From DASQYE01 sp035940775 (GTDB lineage Bacteria; Acidobacteriota; Blastocatellia; Pyrinomonadales; Pyrinomonadaceae): 64,000 bases of DNA. Position numbers and translations under genes: made by a program. Positions 10,277 through 18,079 of the stretch are shown here, piece by piece. The notes beneath the pieces were generated by a model. It searched no databases, was not told the origin of the DNA, and saw only the letters and a program-made list of their open reading frames with translations. Position 1 is the first letter of the stretch. Every line of letters starts with the position of its first letter. The DNA lies in assembly GCA_035940775.1 (NCBI GenBank), contig DASZEN010000057.1:1-64000 (forward strand), read 5' to 3'.

Positions 10277-10395
10277 AAGTGAGAAAGCAAAAGAAAAGGG
10301 TCGGAGGAAAAAAGTCGGGCCACAGTCCGCTTTAGTCCGCTTTTGAACAAAAGCGCCTTTGTTCGCACCCCCGCCCTTTTACCTCTGACCCTTCT
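10277..10395 (-). repeat. Intercistronic palindrome between prfA and the phosphatase gene
   Basis: Read on the minus strand, a left arm with AAAGAAGGGTCAGAGGTAAA pairs imperfectly with a pyrimidine-rich right arm with CTTTTTTCCTCCGACCCTTT. The right arm ends about 16 bases before the ATG. Orientation relative to the genes (purine first, pyrimidine next to the start) is the same as in the nuo elements although the sequence differs. Confidence 0.65.
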
Positions 10396-11472
10396 TTACA
10401 CCGTGACGGCTTCGCCCTTCAATTTTTCTGCCTGGTAATGAGTGACGAGCGCGTTGATGATCTCGTCGAGCGCGCCTTCCATCACGAGGTCGAGCTGGTG
10501 AATGGTGAGGCCGATGCGATGATCGGAGACGCGATTCTCCTTGAAGTTGTAGGTGCGTATCTTTTCAGAGCGGTCGCCGCTGCCGACCATCGAGCGCCGC
10601 TCGCTGGCCAGGGCTTCGTGCTGCTTCTGCTCTTCCAATTCCTGCAAGCGCGCGCGCAGCACTCGCATCGCCTTTTCACGATTCTTGATCTGCGATTTCT
10701 CGTCCTGCATGGAGACCACCGTGTTGGTCGGCAGGTGAGTGATGCGAACCGCCGAGTAGGTCGTGTTCACGGACTGGCCGCCCGGCCCCGACGAACAGAA
10801 GGTATCTATACGCAGGTCTTTCGGGTCGATCTTAACGTCCACCTCTTCGGCTTCGGGCAGTACGGCGACCGTAATCGCGGAGGTGTGTATGCGCCCGCTC
10901 GCCTCAGTTTGCGGCACGCGCTGGACGCGATGAACGCCCGATTCGTGCTTGAATTTCGAGAAGACCTTGTCGCCCTCTATGAGCGCGATGGCTTCCTTGA
11001 TGCCGCCGATGCCGGATTCGGATGCGTCCAGAATTTCCATGCGCCAGCCCTGACGCTCCGAATAGCGCGCGTACATCCTGAGCATCTCGGCCGCGAAAAG
11101 CGTCGCCTCGTCGCCGCCCGTTCCGGCGCGAATCTCAAGAATCACATTCTTCTCGTCGTTCGGGTCTGTCGGAATCAGCATGAGCTTCAAATCTGTCTCG
11201 CACTGATTGAGCTGCGCTTCGAGCGCCATGACTTCCGTCTGGGCCAGCTCGCGCATCTCCTCGTCGTCGGCGGTCTCCAGCAGTTCGCGCGCGCCCGCCA
11301 ATTCGTCCCGCAGCGATTTCCAGTTGCGATACTTCGACACCATCTCGCCGAGGCTGCGATGCTGCTTCGCCAGCTTCGTATAGGCCGCCTGGTCTGAATA
11401 CACCTCGGGCGAAGAAAGCTCCTCGGTCAGACTCTCGTATCGCGCTTCGATCTGTTCCAGTTTCTCTAACAT
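10396..11472 (-). CDS. prfA: Peptide chain release factor 1
   Basis: 358 residues, normal length. RF1 recognises UAA and UAG and releases the finished peptide. The GGQ catalytic motif is seen in SSGPGGQSVNTTYSAVR. The codon-recognition tripeptide is PQT (in HRVQRVPQTEASGRIHTSA), a variant of the usual PxT of RF1 and distinct from the SPF of RF2. The N-terminal coiled-coil domain is complete. The start lies 5 bases after the DUF1385 stop. The order rpmE, DUF1385, prfA is a common arrangement in bacteria and supports the call. Confidence 0.97.
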   Translation of the reverse strand: MLEKLEQIEARYESLTEELSSPEVYSDQAAYTKLAKQHRSLGEMVSKYRNWKSLRDELAGARELLETADDEEMRELAQTEVMALEAQLNQCETDLKLMLIPTDPNDEKNVILEIRAGTGGDEATLFAAEMLRMYARYSERQGWRMEILDASESGIGGIKEAIALIEGDKVFSKFKHESGVHRVQRVPQTEASGRIHTSAITVAVLPEAEEVDVKIDPKDLRIDTFCSSGPGGQSVNTTYSAVRITHLPTNTVVSMQDEKSQIKNREKAMRVLRARLQELEEQKQHEALASERRSMVGSGDRSEKIRTYNFKENRVSDHRIGLTIHQLDLVMEGALDEIINALVTHYQAEKLKGEAVTV

Positions 11473-11477
11473 AACTT

Positions 11478-12767
11478 TCAGGCGAGAGGCGCGGCCTCGG
11501 CCTTCTCCGCTTGCGGCTCAAGCTTGAGCGATTCCTTCAGAGCAGTGATGGCGACTTCCAGTTGCTCGTCGTCCGGCTCCTTGGTCGTGATGTTCTGAAG
11601 CCAGACGCCCGGCAGCGTAATCATCTTGAAGATGATGCCGCCCTCTTTTTTGGCCGACAGGCGGATGATCTCGTAGGAGAGACCGGCGACCAGTGGGATC
11701 AGCGCGATGCGGACGAGCATGTTATAGAGGAGCGAATCGAACTTGATGATCGAGAAGAGCACTATCGAGACGAGCATGACGACCATCAGAAAGCTGGTTC
11801 CGCAGCGCGGGTGCTGGCGCGGCTGCGGGCGCGCATTCTCGACCGTGAGCGGAAGCCCCGCTTCCCAGGTAAAAACGGTCTTGTGCTCCGCGCCGTGATA
11901 CTCGAAGACGCGCCGTATGTCCTTCAAGAGCGAAAAGCTGAAGATCATGATGAGAAAGAAGGCCATGCGAATCATGCCGTCTATCAGGTTAAAGGCGACG
12001 GACGGGCGCACCGGATGAAGGTACGCGCCGACGCTCCTGTAAGCGCGCGCATACCATGCGTCGCTCACCGTGGCGGGAGCGCCGCTGCCGCCCTGTGAAC
12101 CGGCGGGCGCAGCAGCAGCAGCAGTCGTCGTCGTTGGGCCCTGCGTCGCGGTCGGAGAAGTGGCCCAACCGGCGGCTATGAAGAGCGCGTTTGTCAAGAG
12201 GAGCGGCGCAACGATAAAGAGCATGACGTTGAAGAAGAGCGCGAAGGCGATTGAGCCAGCGGCGGCTGCCGTTCCGCCCTTCTTCATCTCGTCGCGCGGT
12301 CTCTTCTCGGTCGGTACGGGGAACAGTCCGGGCACCGCACCCGTCAGGCCAGCGAAATCGCCTTCGCCCTCGATGACGGCGGGCGTGAGCGCCACGGCCA
12401 CCTCCGTTTCCGCCGCTTCGGCCTCTTCAGCGTCGGCGAAAGCCTCGCTCGCCGAATAGTTGAGCGCCTTTATGCCGAGCCCCATCGACTGCACCAGTAT
12501 CGCTCCGCCGCGCAGCACGGGCAGCTTGAGCATGGGATGCTTGTCGCTCCATTTGGGCAATTGTGCCGCCGTGTTCACAATCGAGCCGTCTGCCTTGCGG
12601 ACGGCGATGGCATAAGCATTGGGCGTGCGCATCATGACGCCCTCGATGACGGCCTGACCGCCGACGATCAAATCTCTTTCGCTGGTACTCACGATCTCAG
12701 TTATTCCTTTTTTGGAGTAGCGAGTTGATAGAGTAACGCCGACGCTTCCTCTCGATGCTTCGGCCAT
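11478..12767 (-). CDS. DUF1385 membrane protein with low-complexity insert
   Basis: About 429 residues from an ATG preceded by GGAAGAGAGG; a GTG further upstream is less likely. The family signature is clear: VGGQAVIEGVMMRTPNAYAIAVR near the N-terminus, and RRVFEYHGAEHKTVFTWE and PRCGTSFLMVVML in the second half, with several transmembrane helices. DUF1385 proteins occur beside rpmE and prfA in many phyla and their function is not established. An insert of about 100 residues between the halves contains TTTT followed by six Ala, encoded by pure ACG and GCT runs, so its length may vary between strains. Confidence 0.9.
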   Translation of the reverse strand: MAEASRGSVGVTLSTRYSKKGITEIVSTSERDLIVGGQAVIEGVMMRTPNAYAIAVRKADGSIVNTAAQLPKWSDKHPMLKLPVLRGGAILVQSMGLGIKALNYSASEAFADAEEAEAAETEVAVALTPAVIEGEGDFAGLTGAVPGLFPVPTEKRPRDEMKKGGTAAAAGSIAFALFFNVMLFIVAPLLLTNALFIAAGWATSPTATQGPTTTTAAAAAPAGSQGGSGAPATVSDAWYARAYRSVGAYLHPVRPSVAFNLIDGMIRMAFFLIMIFSFSLLKDIRRVFEYHGAEHKTVFTWEAGLPLTVENARPQPRQHPRCGTSFLMVVMLVSIVLFSIIKFDSLLYNMLVRIALIPLVAGLSYEIIRLSAKKEGGIIFKMITLPGVWLQNITTKEPDDEQLEVAITALKESLKLEPQAEKAEAAPLA

Positions 12768-12914
12768 CCTCTCTTCCTGCTTATTATGCACGAAAGTGCG
12801 ACCGACCGACACGGGAAGCGTCGGCGTTGGGTTTCTCTTCAGTTGGGCTAATGCCGTGGCGCGTTTATTCGTCTGATCCGCATAAATTCGGCTTGTGGCC
12901 TCCGGTTTTTCAGC

Positions 12915-13187
12915 TTACTTGGCCGAAGCGGCTTCGGCGGGCGCTTCAGCCGCAGCAGCAGCAGCGGGCGCGTCCGTCGTCGTCGTCTTCTTGCCGTACC
13001 GCTTGTTGAAGCGATCAACACGCCCGGCCGTGTCCACCAGTTTCTGCTTGCCGGTGAAAAACGGGTGGCACTCCGAGCAGATTTCCACGTGAAGCTCATC
13101 CTTACGCGTCGAGCGCGTCGTGAACACGTTGCCGCAGGCGCACTGCACCTTGATTTCGTTGTAGTCCGGGTGGATTCCTTGTTTCAT
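12915..13187 (-). CDS. rpmE: Ribosomal protein bL31 (zinc-binding form)
   Basis: 90 residues. The first 66 are a standard L31 with the zinc ligands Cys16 and Cys18 (QCACGNVF) and Cys37 and Cys40 (CSECHPFFTG), so this is the zinc-containing form, not the YtiA type. The C-terminus carries an extra 20-25 residues, KKTTTTDAPAAAAAAEAPAE, encoded by ACG and GCT runs, with a composition like the insert in the neighbouring DUF1385 protein. It heads the minus-strand rpmE-DUF1385-prfA run; 147 bases separate it from DUF1385. Confidence 0.97.
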   Translation of the reverse strand: MKQGIHPDYNEIKVQCACGNVFTTRSTRKDELHVEICSECHPFFTGKQKLVDTAGRVDRFNKRYGKKTTTTDAPAAAAAAEAPAEAASAK

Positions 13188-13414
13188 TGTCCTTCTGCCT
13201 TCTATAGATGTCGATTATCGTCCCAATCGAAACGATCAATGATACGGTTTAGATGCGCGCGTCGTCAAGTTGGATGGGCCGGGGCGGTCTCCTGACGAGT
13301 TGAGGCTGCGGGATGGTAAACTATTGTTTCTGATAAATGAGATTGTCCGTGTCGGGTGAGATATGGCCCCGGAGCGCGTGGCTCTCTAAATCGCCGAAAA
13401 TCACAGGAGGATTG

Positions 13415-14485
13415 ATGTTTCGCTCGAAAACCGTTTGGATCGTGGCGTCGGTCTTGATTTTTCTATCCCTGCTCGCCTTCTTACGCTATCGTTCCCTGCA
13501 AAAGCCGCGCGGCCACGAGGAAGAGGAGTTTCATAGGGCGCAGGAGGGCGGGCAGAAACAGTCGCTCACGGTCGCCTTCATCCCTGTGACGTGTCACCTG
13601 ACGTGCCCTGTCACAGACTACGCCTCGAAGACCACGACGACCGCGACGCGCTTCGATGCCTTGCGGATGACGGAGTTCCCGACCATCGTCGAGGCGCTGA
13701 AGACTAAAAAGCTGTTGGCAGGATTTTTGACCGTCCCGCTCGCGATGAAGATGAGAGAGCAGGGCGCGCCCGTCAAAATCGCCTGTCTCGGCCACCGCGA
13801 CGGCTCGCAGCTCGTCATTCGTAAGGAAGACCCGGCCCGCGACCTGCGCGACCTGCGCGGCAAGACCATCGCCATCCCCAGCCCCTTCAGTAATGAAAAC
13901 TTCTTCATGAATAAGATGATGCGGGATCAGGGCGTGCGCCCGGAGGAGCTGAAGTTCGTCGTCATGCCGCCCCCCGATATGACGGCTGCCCTGTCAGCGA
14001 AAGCCATCGACGGCTTCATCGTCGCCGAGCCCTTCTGCGCCAAGGCCGAGATGGAAGGCTTCGGGCGCGTGCTCTACTACGCGAAGGACATCTGGCCCAA
14101 CTATATCTCGTGCGCCCTGGTCGTTCACGAAGACCTGATTCGTGAGAGGCCGGAGGTGGTGCGCGACCTCGTGCGCGGCATCAACGAATCGGGCGAGTGG
14201 ACGGAGAGAAATCGAGAGGCGGCGGCCACACTCGTCTCGCCCTACTTTCGCCAGGACGTGAACCTGTTGAAGTACGTCCTGACGCAGCCTGCGGATCGCG
14301 TCACCTATCGCAACCTGAACCCGACCGACGCCGAGCTGCAGAAAATCCTGGACATGGGTATCAGCCTCGGGTTTCTAAAGCAGATACAGATTTCCGAACT
14401 GGTCGACAGATCGTTCTTCCCGGCCGAGATAAACCCTCCGCAACTGGATTTGAGGCGGATGCCGGAGATTATCAAGCCCGAGTAA
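13415..14485 (+). CDS. ABC-type solute-binding protein, NrtA/SsuA-like
   Basis: 356 residues from an ATG with a perfect AGGAGG six bases upstream. A single N-terminal membrane anchor (VWIVASVLIFLSLLAFL) is followed by a type II periplasmic-binding fold of the nitrate/sulfonate/NMT1 class: SLTVAFIPVTCHLTCPVTD, then LRGKTIAIPSPFSNENFF and DGFIVAEPFCAKAEMEG. The paired Cys of VTCHLTCP, where the ligand loop should be, are unusual. No permease or ATPase gene is nearby, so it is an orphan. It lies between the rpmE block and nuoC on the nuo strand. Confidence 0.8.
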   Translation: MFRSKTVWIVASVLIFLSLLAFLRYRSLQKPRGHEEEEFHRAQEGGQKQSLTVAFIPVTCHLTCPVTDYASKTTTTATRFDALRMTEFPTIVEALKTKKLLAGFLTVPLAMKMREQGAPVKIACLGHRDGSQLVIRKEDPARDLRDLRGKTIAIPSPFSNENFFMNKMMRDQGVRPEELKFVVMPPPDMTAALSAKAIDGFIVAEPFCAKAEMEGFGRVLYYAKDIWPNYISCALVVHEDLIRERPEVVRDLVRGINESGEWTERNREAAATLVSPYFRQDVNLLKYVLTQPADRVTYRNLNPTDAELQKILDMGISLGFLKQIQISELVDRSFFPAEINPPQLDLRRMPEIIKPE

Positions 14486-14584
14486 AGAGCCCCCTTTGCC
14501 GGAGGCCCGGGCGTTTGTCGGCTTCAACATTGATTCGCCCCGATGCTTCGGCTTGGTTGAGGCCGACTTCTCTCGTACGATTTA

Positions 14585-14614
14585 TTGACAATCGCGCAAA
14601 ACGCATGCTACAAC
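14585..14614 (+). promoter_or_regulatory. Promoter of the nuoC-nuoN unit
   Basis: TTGACA (14585-14590), an 18-bp spacer with an extended TG two bases before the -10, and TACAAC (14609-14614). The leader to nuoC is about 115 nt. It supports separate transcription of the larger nuo unit. Confidence 0.5.
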
Positions 14615-14736
14615 CCACAGCGTCAGCACTTCTTGTTCTCTTAGCCTTAACACACGAGCACGTTTGTTTGTGTGCGCTTCCGGCCCGTAAAAGCACGAAA
14701 GCGCAACTGCCGGTAAGGGTGTAGCTACAACGCTAG

Positions 14737-15975
14737 ATGGCAGACGAGACCAAACAGCCAGAAACTCCTGCACAGACGCCCGAGCGTGATAAGGATTCGC
14801 GCCCGCAGGAGGAAGCGGCGCGCTCCGCCGATGACAAGAGCCCAAGCGCCGGGCCGCCCGGCGCGGAAGCGGGCCGTTTGCCGCCACCGCCCCAGGGTAC
14901 GCGGGCGACGAGCCCGACGCCCGAAAGTCAGGCCGCGCAGACGGGCAAAGCTCCCTCGGGCAGCTCTTCGAGCGGCACGACCGTTCCCGCCAGCAGCAGT
15001 AGTGATGAAGCGCCGGAGGCGGCTGCCGAAACGCCCGAACAGCGGAAAGCGCGACTGATCGCCGAGGCGCAGGCGCGCAAAGCTGCCGCCAGTGCTACTG
15101 CTGCCGCGCCGCCCGGCGGCGAATCGCCCGCCGTCGGCGATCCGAATAAGAGCCCGTCGCAGTCGGATGCGGAAAAGGCTGCCAGGATCGCGGAGGCGAA
15201 GGCACGCGTGGCGGCGGCCAAACAGGCAGCGGGTGACAAGCCTAGCCCCGCGCAGCCGGGCGCCGCCGCAGCAGCAGGAGGAGCAGCCGCAGCGCCGCCG
15301 GGCGCGCCCAAAGCGCCCGTCAAGAAGAAGGAGGAGGGGCCGAAGCCTACGGATGCTTCCAATCACCCGCTCGTTAAGCGGCTGCGCGAGCGTCTGGACG
15401 GCGCTGTTCTGGAGGCCTCAGAATTTATCGGGCAGCTCTCGATCCGCATCGACCTTGCGCGCATACGCGAAGTCTGCGACGCGCTCAAGCGCGACTCGAA
15501 AACGCCCTTCGATTATCTTTCCGACCTGACCTGCGTACATTTCGCGGAGCGGTTCGATGCGCCTTTCGAGATCGTCTATAACCTCTACTCGATTCCGGCC
15601 AACGAGCGCGTGCGCCTGAAGGTCGCACTCGCCGACGGCGACATAGTGCAGAGCGTGACGAGCGTTTGGCCCACCGCCAACTGGATGGAGCGCGAGGTCT
15701 ACGACCTGTTCGGTGTAGTCTTCGGCGATCATCCAGACCTGCGCCGGATTCTGCTGCCAGAGGATTGGGAGGGCCACCCGCTCAGAAAAGAGTACCCGCT
15801 TGAGTTCATCGAGAATGAATGGACGGCCAAACACCTTCCGGAGTTCTCCGAAGTGCAAAAAGAGCAGTTGGCCCAGCGCCGTAATTACGGACTGGAAGCC
15901 CTTTCGACGGAAGACGAACGCCGCGTGCGCGAGATTTTCCGCGGCGATAAGGAAGTAATGCCGAAGGATAAATGA
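14737..15975 (+). CDS. nuoC: NADH-quinone oxidoreductase subunit C with long disordered N-terminus
   Basis: 412 residues, about twice the usual NuoC. Residues from about 209 on are the normal 30-kDa subunit: DYLSDLTCVHF, VWPTANWMEREVYDLFGVVF and the closing RRILLPEDWEGHPLRKEYPL. Residues 1-208 are Ala/Pro/Ser/Glu-rich, with two related charged repeats, EQRKARLIAEAQARKAAA (about 101-118) and DAEKAARIAEAKARVAAA (about 144-161), and runs of Ser and Ala. No internal ATG with a Shine-Dalgarno offers a shorter start. NuoC lies in the peripheral arm next to NuoD and NuoB. A hairpin fills the gap to the next gene. Confidence 0.93.
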   Translation: MADETKQPETPAQTPERDKDSRPQEEAARSADDKSPSAGPPGAEAGRLPPPPQGTRATSPTPESQAAQTGKAPSGSSSSGTTVPASSSSDEAPEAAAETPEQRKARLIAEAQARKAAASATAAAPPGGESPAVGDPNKSPSQSDAEKAARIAEAKARVAAAKQAAGDKPSPAQPGAAAAAGGAAAAPPGAPKAPVKKKEEGPKPTDASNHPLVKRLRERLDGAVLEASEFIGQLSIRIDLARIREVCDALKRDSKTPFDYLSDLTCVHFAERFDAPFEIVYNLYSIPANERVRLKVALADGDIVQSVTSVWPTANWMEREVYDLFGVVFGDHPDLRRILLPEDWEGHPLRKEYPLEFIENEWTAKHLPEFSEVQKEQLAQRRNYGLEALSTEDERRVREIFRGDKEVMPKDK

Positions 15976-16069
15976 AGGAGTCAGAACCGGAGGAGTCAGG
16001 ATTCAGAATCAAAGCGGTTTGCCGCGTGTTCATTCTGGATTCTGTGCTCTTGGTTCTGCATTCTGTGGA
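15976..16069 (+). repeat. Intercistronic palindrome after nuoC (TCAGAATTCAG type)
   Basis: The left arm contains GAGTCAGGATTCAGAATC and the right arm CATTCTGGATTCTGTGCTC with TTCTGCATTCTG, around a small CGG/CCG core. It spans the entire gap from the nuoC stop to 4 bases before the next ATG. The arms match the element between nuoK and nuoL in sequence type. Confidence 0.7.
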
Positions 16070-16348
16070 ATGAGCCCAAAAGAACTGGCCGCGAAATACG
16101 AAGCGAAAGTCTTTGAAACCACGGACGCCGCCAAGAGCGCCGGTTTCGTGCTGACCGAGACGATGTCGCCGCGCAACACCTGGAACAAGGCGAGCGCGGC
16201 CCAGGCCATCCTCTTCAAGCTGCTGGCGCGCAAGAAAAGCGGCGAAGCCCAGGAGGTCGGACTCGTCATAGAGCCACGTAGCATCACCGGATGCTACAAG
16301 GAAGGGAAGAACGAAGGGAGTAGCGAAGGGATGAAGGCGGAGGGGTGA
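16070..16348 (+). CDS. Small unknown protein between nuoC and nuoD
   Basis: 92 residues. The first 75 look like a compact soluble domain (KELAAKYEAKVFETTDAAKS, NKASAAQAILFKLLARKKSG, EVGLVIEPRSITG). The last 17 or so, CYKEGKNEGSSEGMKAEG, are encoded by the purine arm of the next palindrome, so the natural C-terminus has probably been overwritten. I recognise no family. Its place inside the nuo operon suggests a complex I accessory or assembly role, but that is inference only. The start lacks a strong Shine-Dalgarno. Confidence 0.6.
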   Translation: MSPKELAAKYEAKVFETTDAAKSAGFVLTETMSPRNTWNKASAAQAILFKLLARKKSGEAQEVGLVIEPRSITGCYKEGKNEGSSEGMKAEG

Positions 16349-16430
16349 AAGGGGTTGAGTGAATGATTCAGGTGAGCCTGCGTTCAATCATTCATCCCTC
16401 ATCGCTGCCGCCCTCATCCCTTGCAGTGCT
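16290..16430 (+). repeat. Palindrome overlapping the small gene and ending at nuoD
   Basis: The left arm holds GAAGGGATGAAGGCGGAGGG then GGGGTTGAGTGAATGATTCA; the right arm holds TCATTCATCCCTCATCGCTG and CCCTCATCCCTT, ending 8 bases before the nuoD ATG. Its right arm is nearly identical to that of the nuoA-nuoB element. The left arm lies inside the reading frame of the small upstream gene and supplies its last residues. Confidence 0.75.
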
Positions 16431-17564
16431 ATGCATCAGGTAGAGATAGCGACAACCAGAGAGACGCTGCTCGACAGCCCCGAGATGATCTTGAACATGG
16501 GGCCGCAGCATCCGTCTACGCATGGCGTGCTCAGGGTCATCCTGCGGCTCGACGGCGAGACGGTCATCGACCTCGATTGCGACATCGGTTTTCTGCATCG
16601 CGGCATGGAGAAGATCGCCGAGAATCGACAGTACCCGATGATCGCGCCCTATTGGGATCGGCTCGATTACATCTCGGCGGTCTCGAACGGGCTGGTCTGG
16701 GTCGAAACCGTCGAGCAGATGATGGGGCTTGCGGTTCCGCCGCGCGCCCACTACATACGCACCATCCTGACGGAGCTTAATCGCATCTCGTCGCACCTGC
16801 TCTGGTTCGCCACCCACGCGCTGGACATCGGCGCGGTCACGGTGCTGCTCTGGGCCCTGCGCGAGCGCGAAGAGATTTTGAAGATTTTCGAGCGGCAGTT
16901 CGGCGCGCGTCTCACCTGCCACGCGTGGCGCATCGGCGGCATGCCGAACGACGCCTACGACGATTTCGAGGCGGATGTCCGCCGCTTCATAGGCAATTTT
17001 CCCCGCCGCATCGACGAATACGAGACGATGCTCTCGGAGAATCGCATCTGGCTCGGGCGAACCGTAGGCATCGGCGTCATCTCGGCTGAAGACGCCATCG
17101 CCATAGGTCTTTCGGGGCCCGCCCTGCGCGGCTCCGGCGTCGCCTGGGACATACGCAAGGCGCGGCCTTACGCCGCCTATGCGGATATGGATTTCGACGT
17201 GCCCGTGGGCGAGAACGGCGACACCTATGACCGTTATCTGGTTCGCATGGAAGAGATGCGACAGTCGCGCCGCATCGTCGAGCAGGCGATCAACAAGCTG
17301 CCGGACGGCCCCGTGATGGCGAAGGTTCCGAAGATCATCAAGCCGCCCGTGGGCGATTATTATCACTCGATAGAAGCGCCGAAGGGCGAGATCGGCTGCT
17401 ACCTGGTCTCGGACGGCACGGCGAGCCCCGCGCGTGTGCGCGTCCGCCCGCCCTCGCTCATTAACTTGCAGGCGCTTCGACAGATGTGCATAGGCCACCT
17501 TGTAGCCGACGTGGTCGCCATCATCGGCACGCTCGACATAGTGCTCGGGGAGATCGACAGGTAG
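16431..17564 (+). CDS. nuoD: NADH-quinone oxidoreductase subunit D
   Basis: 377 residues from the ATG at 16431, which fits the family start (ETLLDSPEMILNMGPQHPST). NuoD is the 49-kDa subunit that with NuoB and NuoH forms the quinone site. Seen are the GPQHPSTHGVLR motif with the quinone-site His, DCDIGFLHRGMEKIAE, and the C-terminal PPSLINLQALRQMC and GTLDIVLGEIDR. An upstream in-frame ATG lies within the palindrome and is unlikely. There is no Shine-Dalgarno; the right arm of a hairpin ends 8 bases before the start. Confidence 0.97.
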   Translation: MHQVEIATTRETLLDSPEMILNMGPQHPSTHGVLRVILRLDGETVIDLDCDIGFLHRGMEKIAENRQYPMIAPYWDRLDYISAVSNGLVWVETVEQMMGLAVPPRAHYIRTILTELNRISSHLLWFATHALDIGAVTVLLWALREREEILKIFERQFGARLTCHAWRIGGMPNDAYDDFEADVRRFIGNFPRRIDEYETMLSENRIWLGRTVGIGVISAEDAIAIGLSGPALRGSGVAWDIRKARPYAAYADMDFDVPVGENGDTYDRYLVRMEEMRQSRRIVEQAINKLPDGPVMAKVPKIIKPPVGDYYHSIEAPKGEIGCYLVSDGTASPARVRVRPPSLINLQALRQMCIGHLVADVVAIIGTLDIVLGEIDR

Positions 17565-17613
17565 GGGTCTGGGGACGGTAAAACCCGTCTGCGCTGACCC
17601 CGGCCCCTGCTTT
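17563..17613 (+). repeat. Short palindrome between nuoD and the AllA-like gene
   Basis: GGGGTCTGGGGACGG pairs with CCCGTCTGCGCTGACCCCGG across a loop of about four A. It starts at the nuoD stop codon and its right arm stops about 3 bases before the next ATG. Same position and polarity as the other elements, with different sequence. Confidence 0.65.
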
Positions 17614-18072
17614 ATGCAAGTTGTTCGCTTAAAGGTTCAGCCGATGACGCGCGAGAGCTTCGCGCCCTACGGCGTGTTGATTGATAGTCGCGGGTCGGTT
17701 GAGATTGACCTCGGCGAGGGGAAACCGAGCCTGACGGGAGCGACCTCCGAGCGGCGTCCGCTCAGGTTCGACTTTATGGCGCGGCACAAGCACACGATGC
17801 AGGTCTTTTCGCCCCTGGCTTCGTCGCAATCGGTGATCGCCGTTGCGCCGCCCGGACAGGGCGACGTGCCGCAGGTCGAGAGGATCGCCGCCTTTCTGGT
17901 TGATGGGCGCTTGCCCTACGCTTATCACAAGGGGACGTGGCATACGCCGCCTTTTCCCGTCGGCGAGTGGGCCTCTTACCTGGTCGTTGATCGCAGCGGC
18001 ACGCTGGACGACGATTGGGAATTGGTCGACCTGAAACAGACGCACGATCAGGTGTTCGAGATCGAATTGTAG
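17614..18072 (+). CDS. Ureidoglycolate lyase (AllA)-like cupin protein
   Basis: 152 residues. The pattern MTRESFAPYGVLID, then RHKHTMQVFSPLASSQSVIA and AYHKGTWHTPPFPVGEWASY, is that of the AllA family, whose classical member splits ureidoglycolate to glyoxylate and urea in purine breakdown. The two His-containing loops of the beta-barrel are retained. No allantoin or urease genes are around. The gene sits inside the nuo operon, 49 bases after nuoD and 7 bases before nuoH, so it must be co-transcribed with complex I. Whether it keeps the lyase activity is open. Confidence 0.82.
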   Translation: MQVVRLKVQPMTRESFAPYGVLIDSRGSVEIDLGEGKPSLTGATSERRPLRFDFMARHKHTMQVFSPLASSQSVIAVAPPGQGDVPQVERIAAFLVDGRLPYAYHKGTWHTPPFPVGEWASYLVVDRSGTLDDDWELVDLKQTHDQVFEIEL

Positions 18073-18079
18073 GAGAGAG

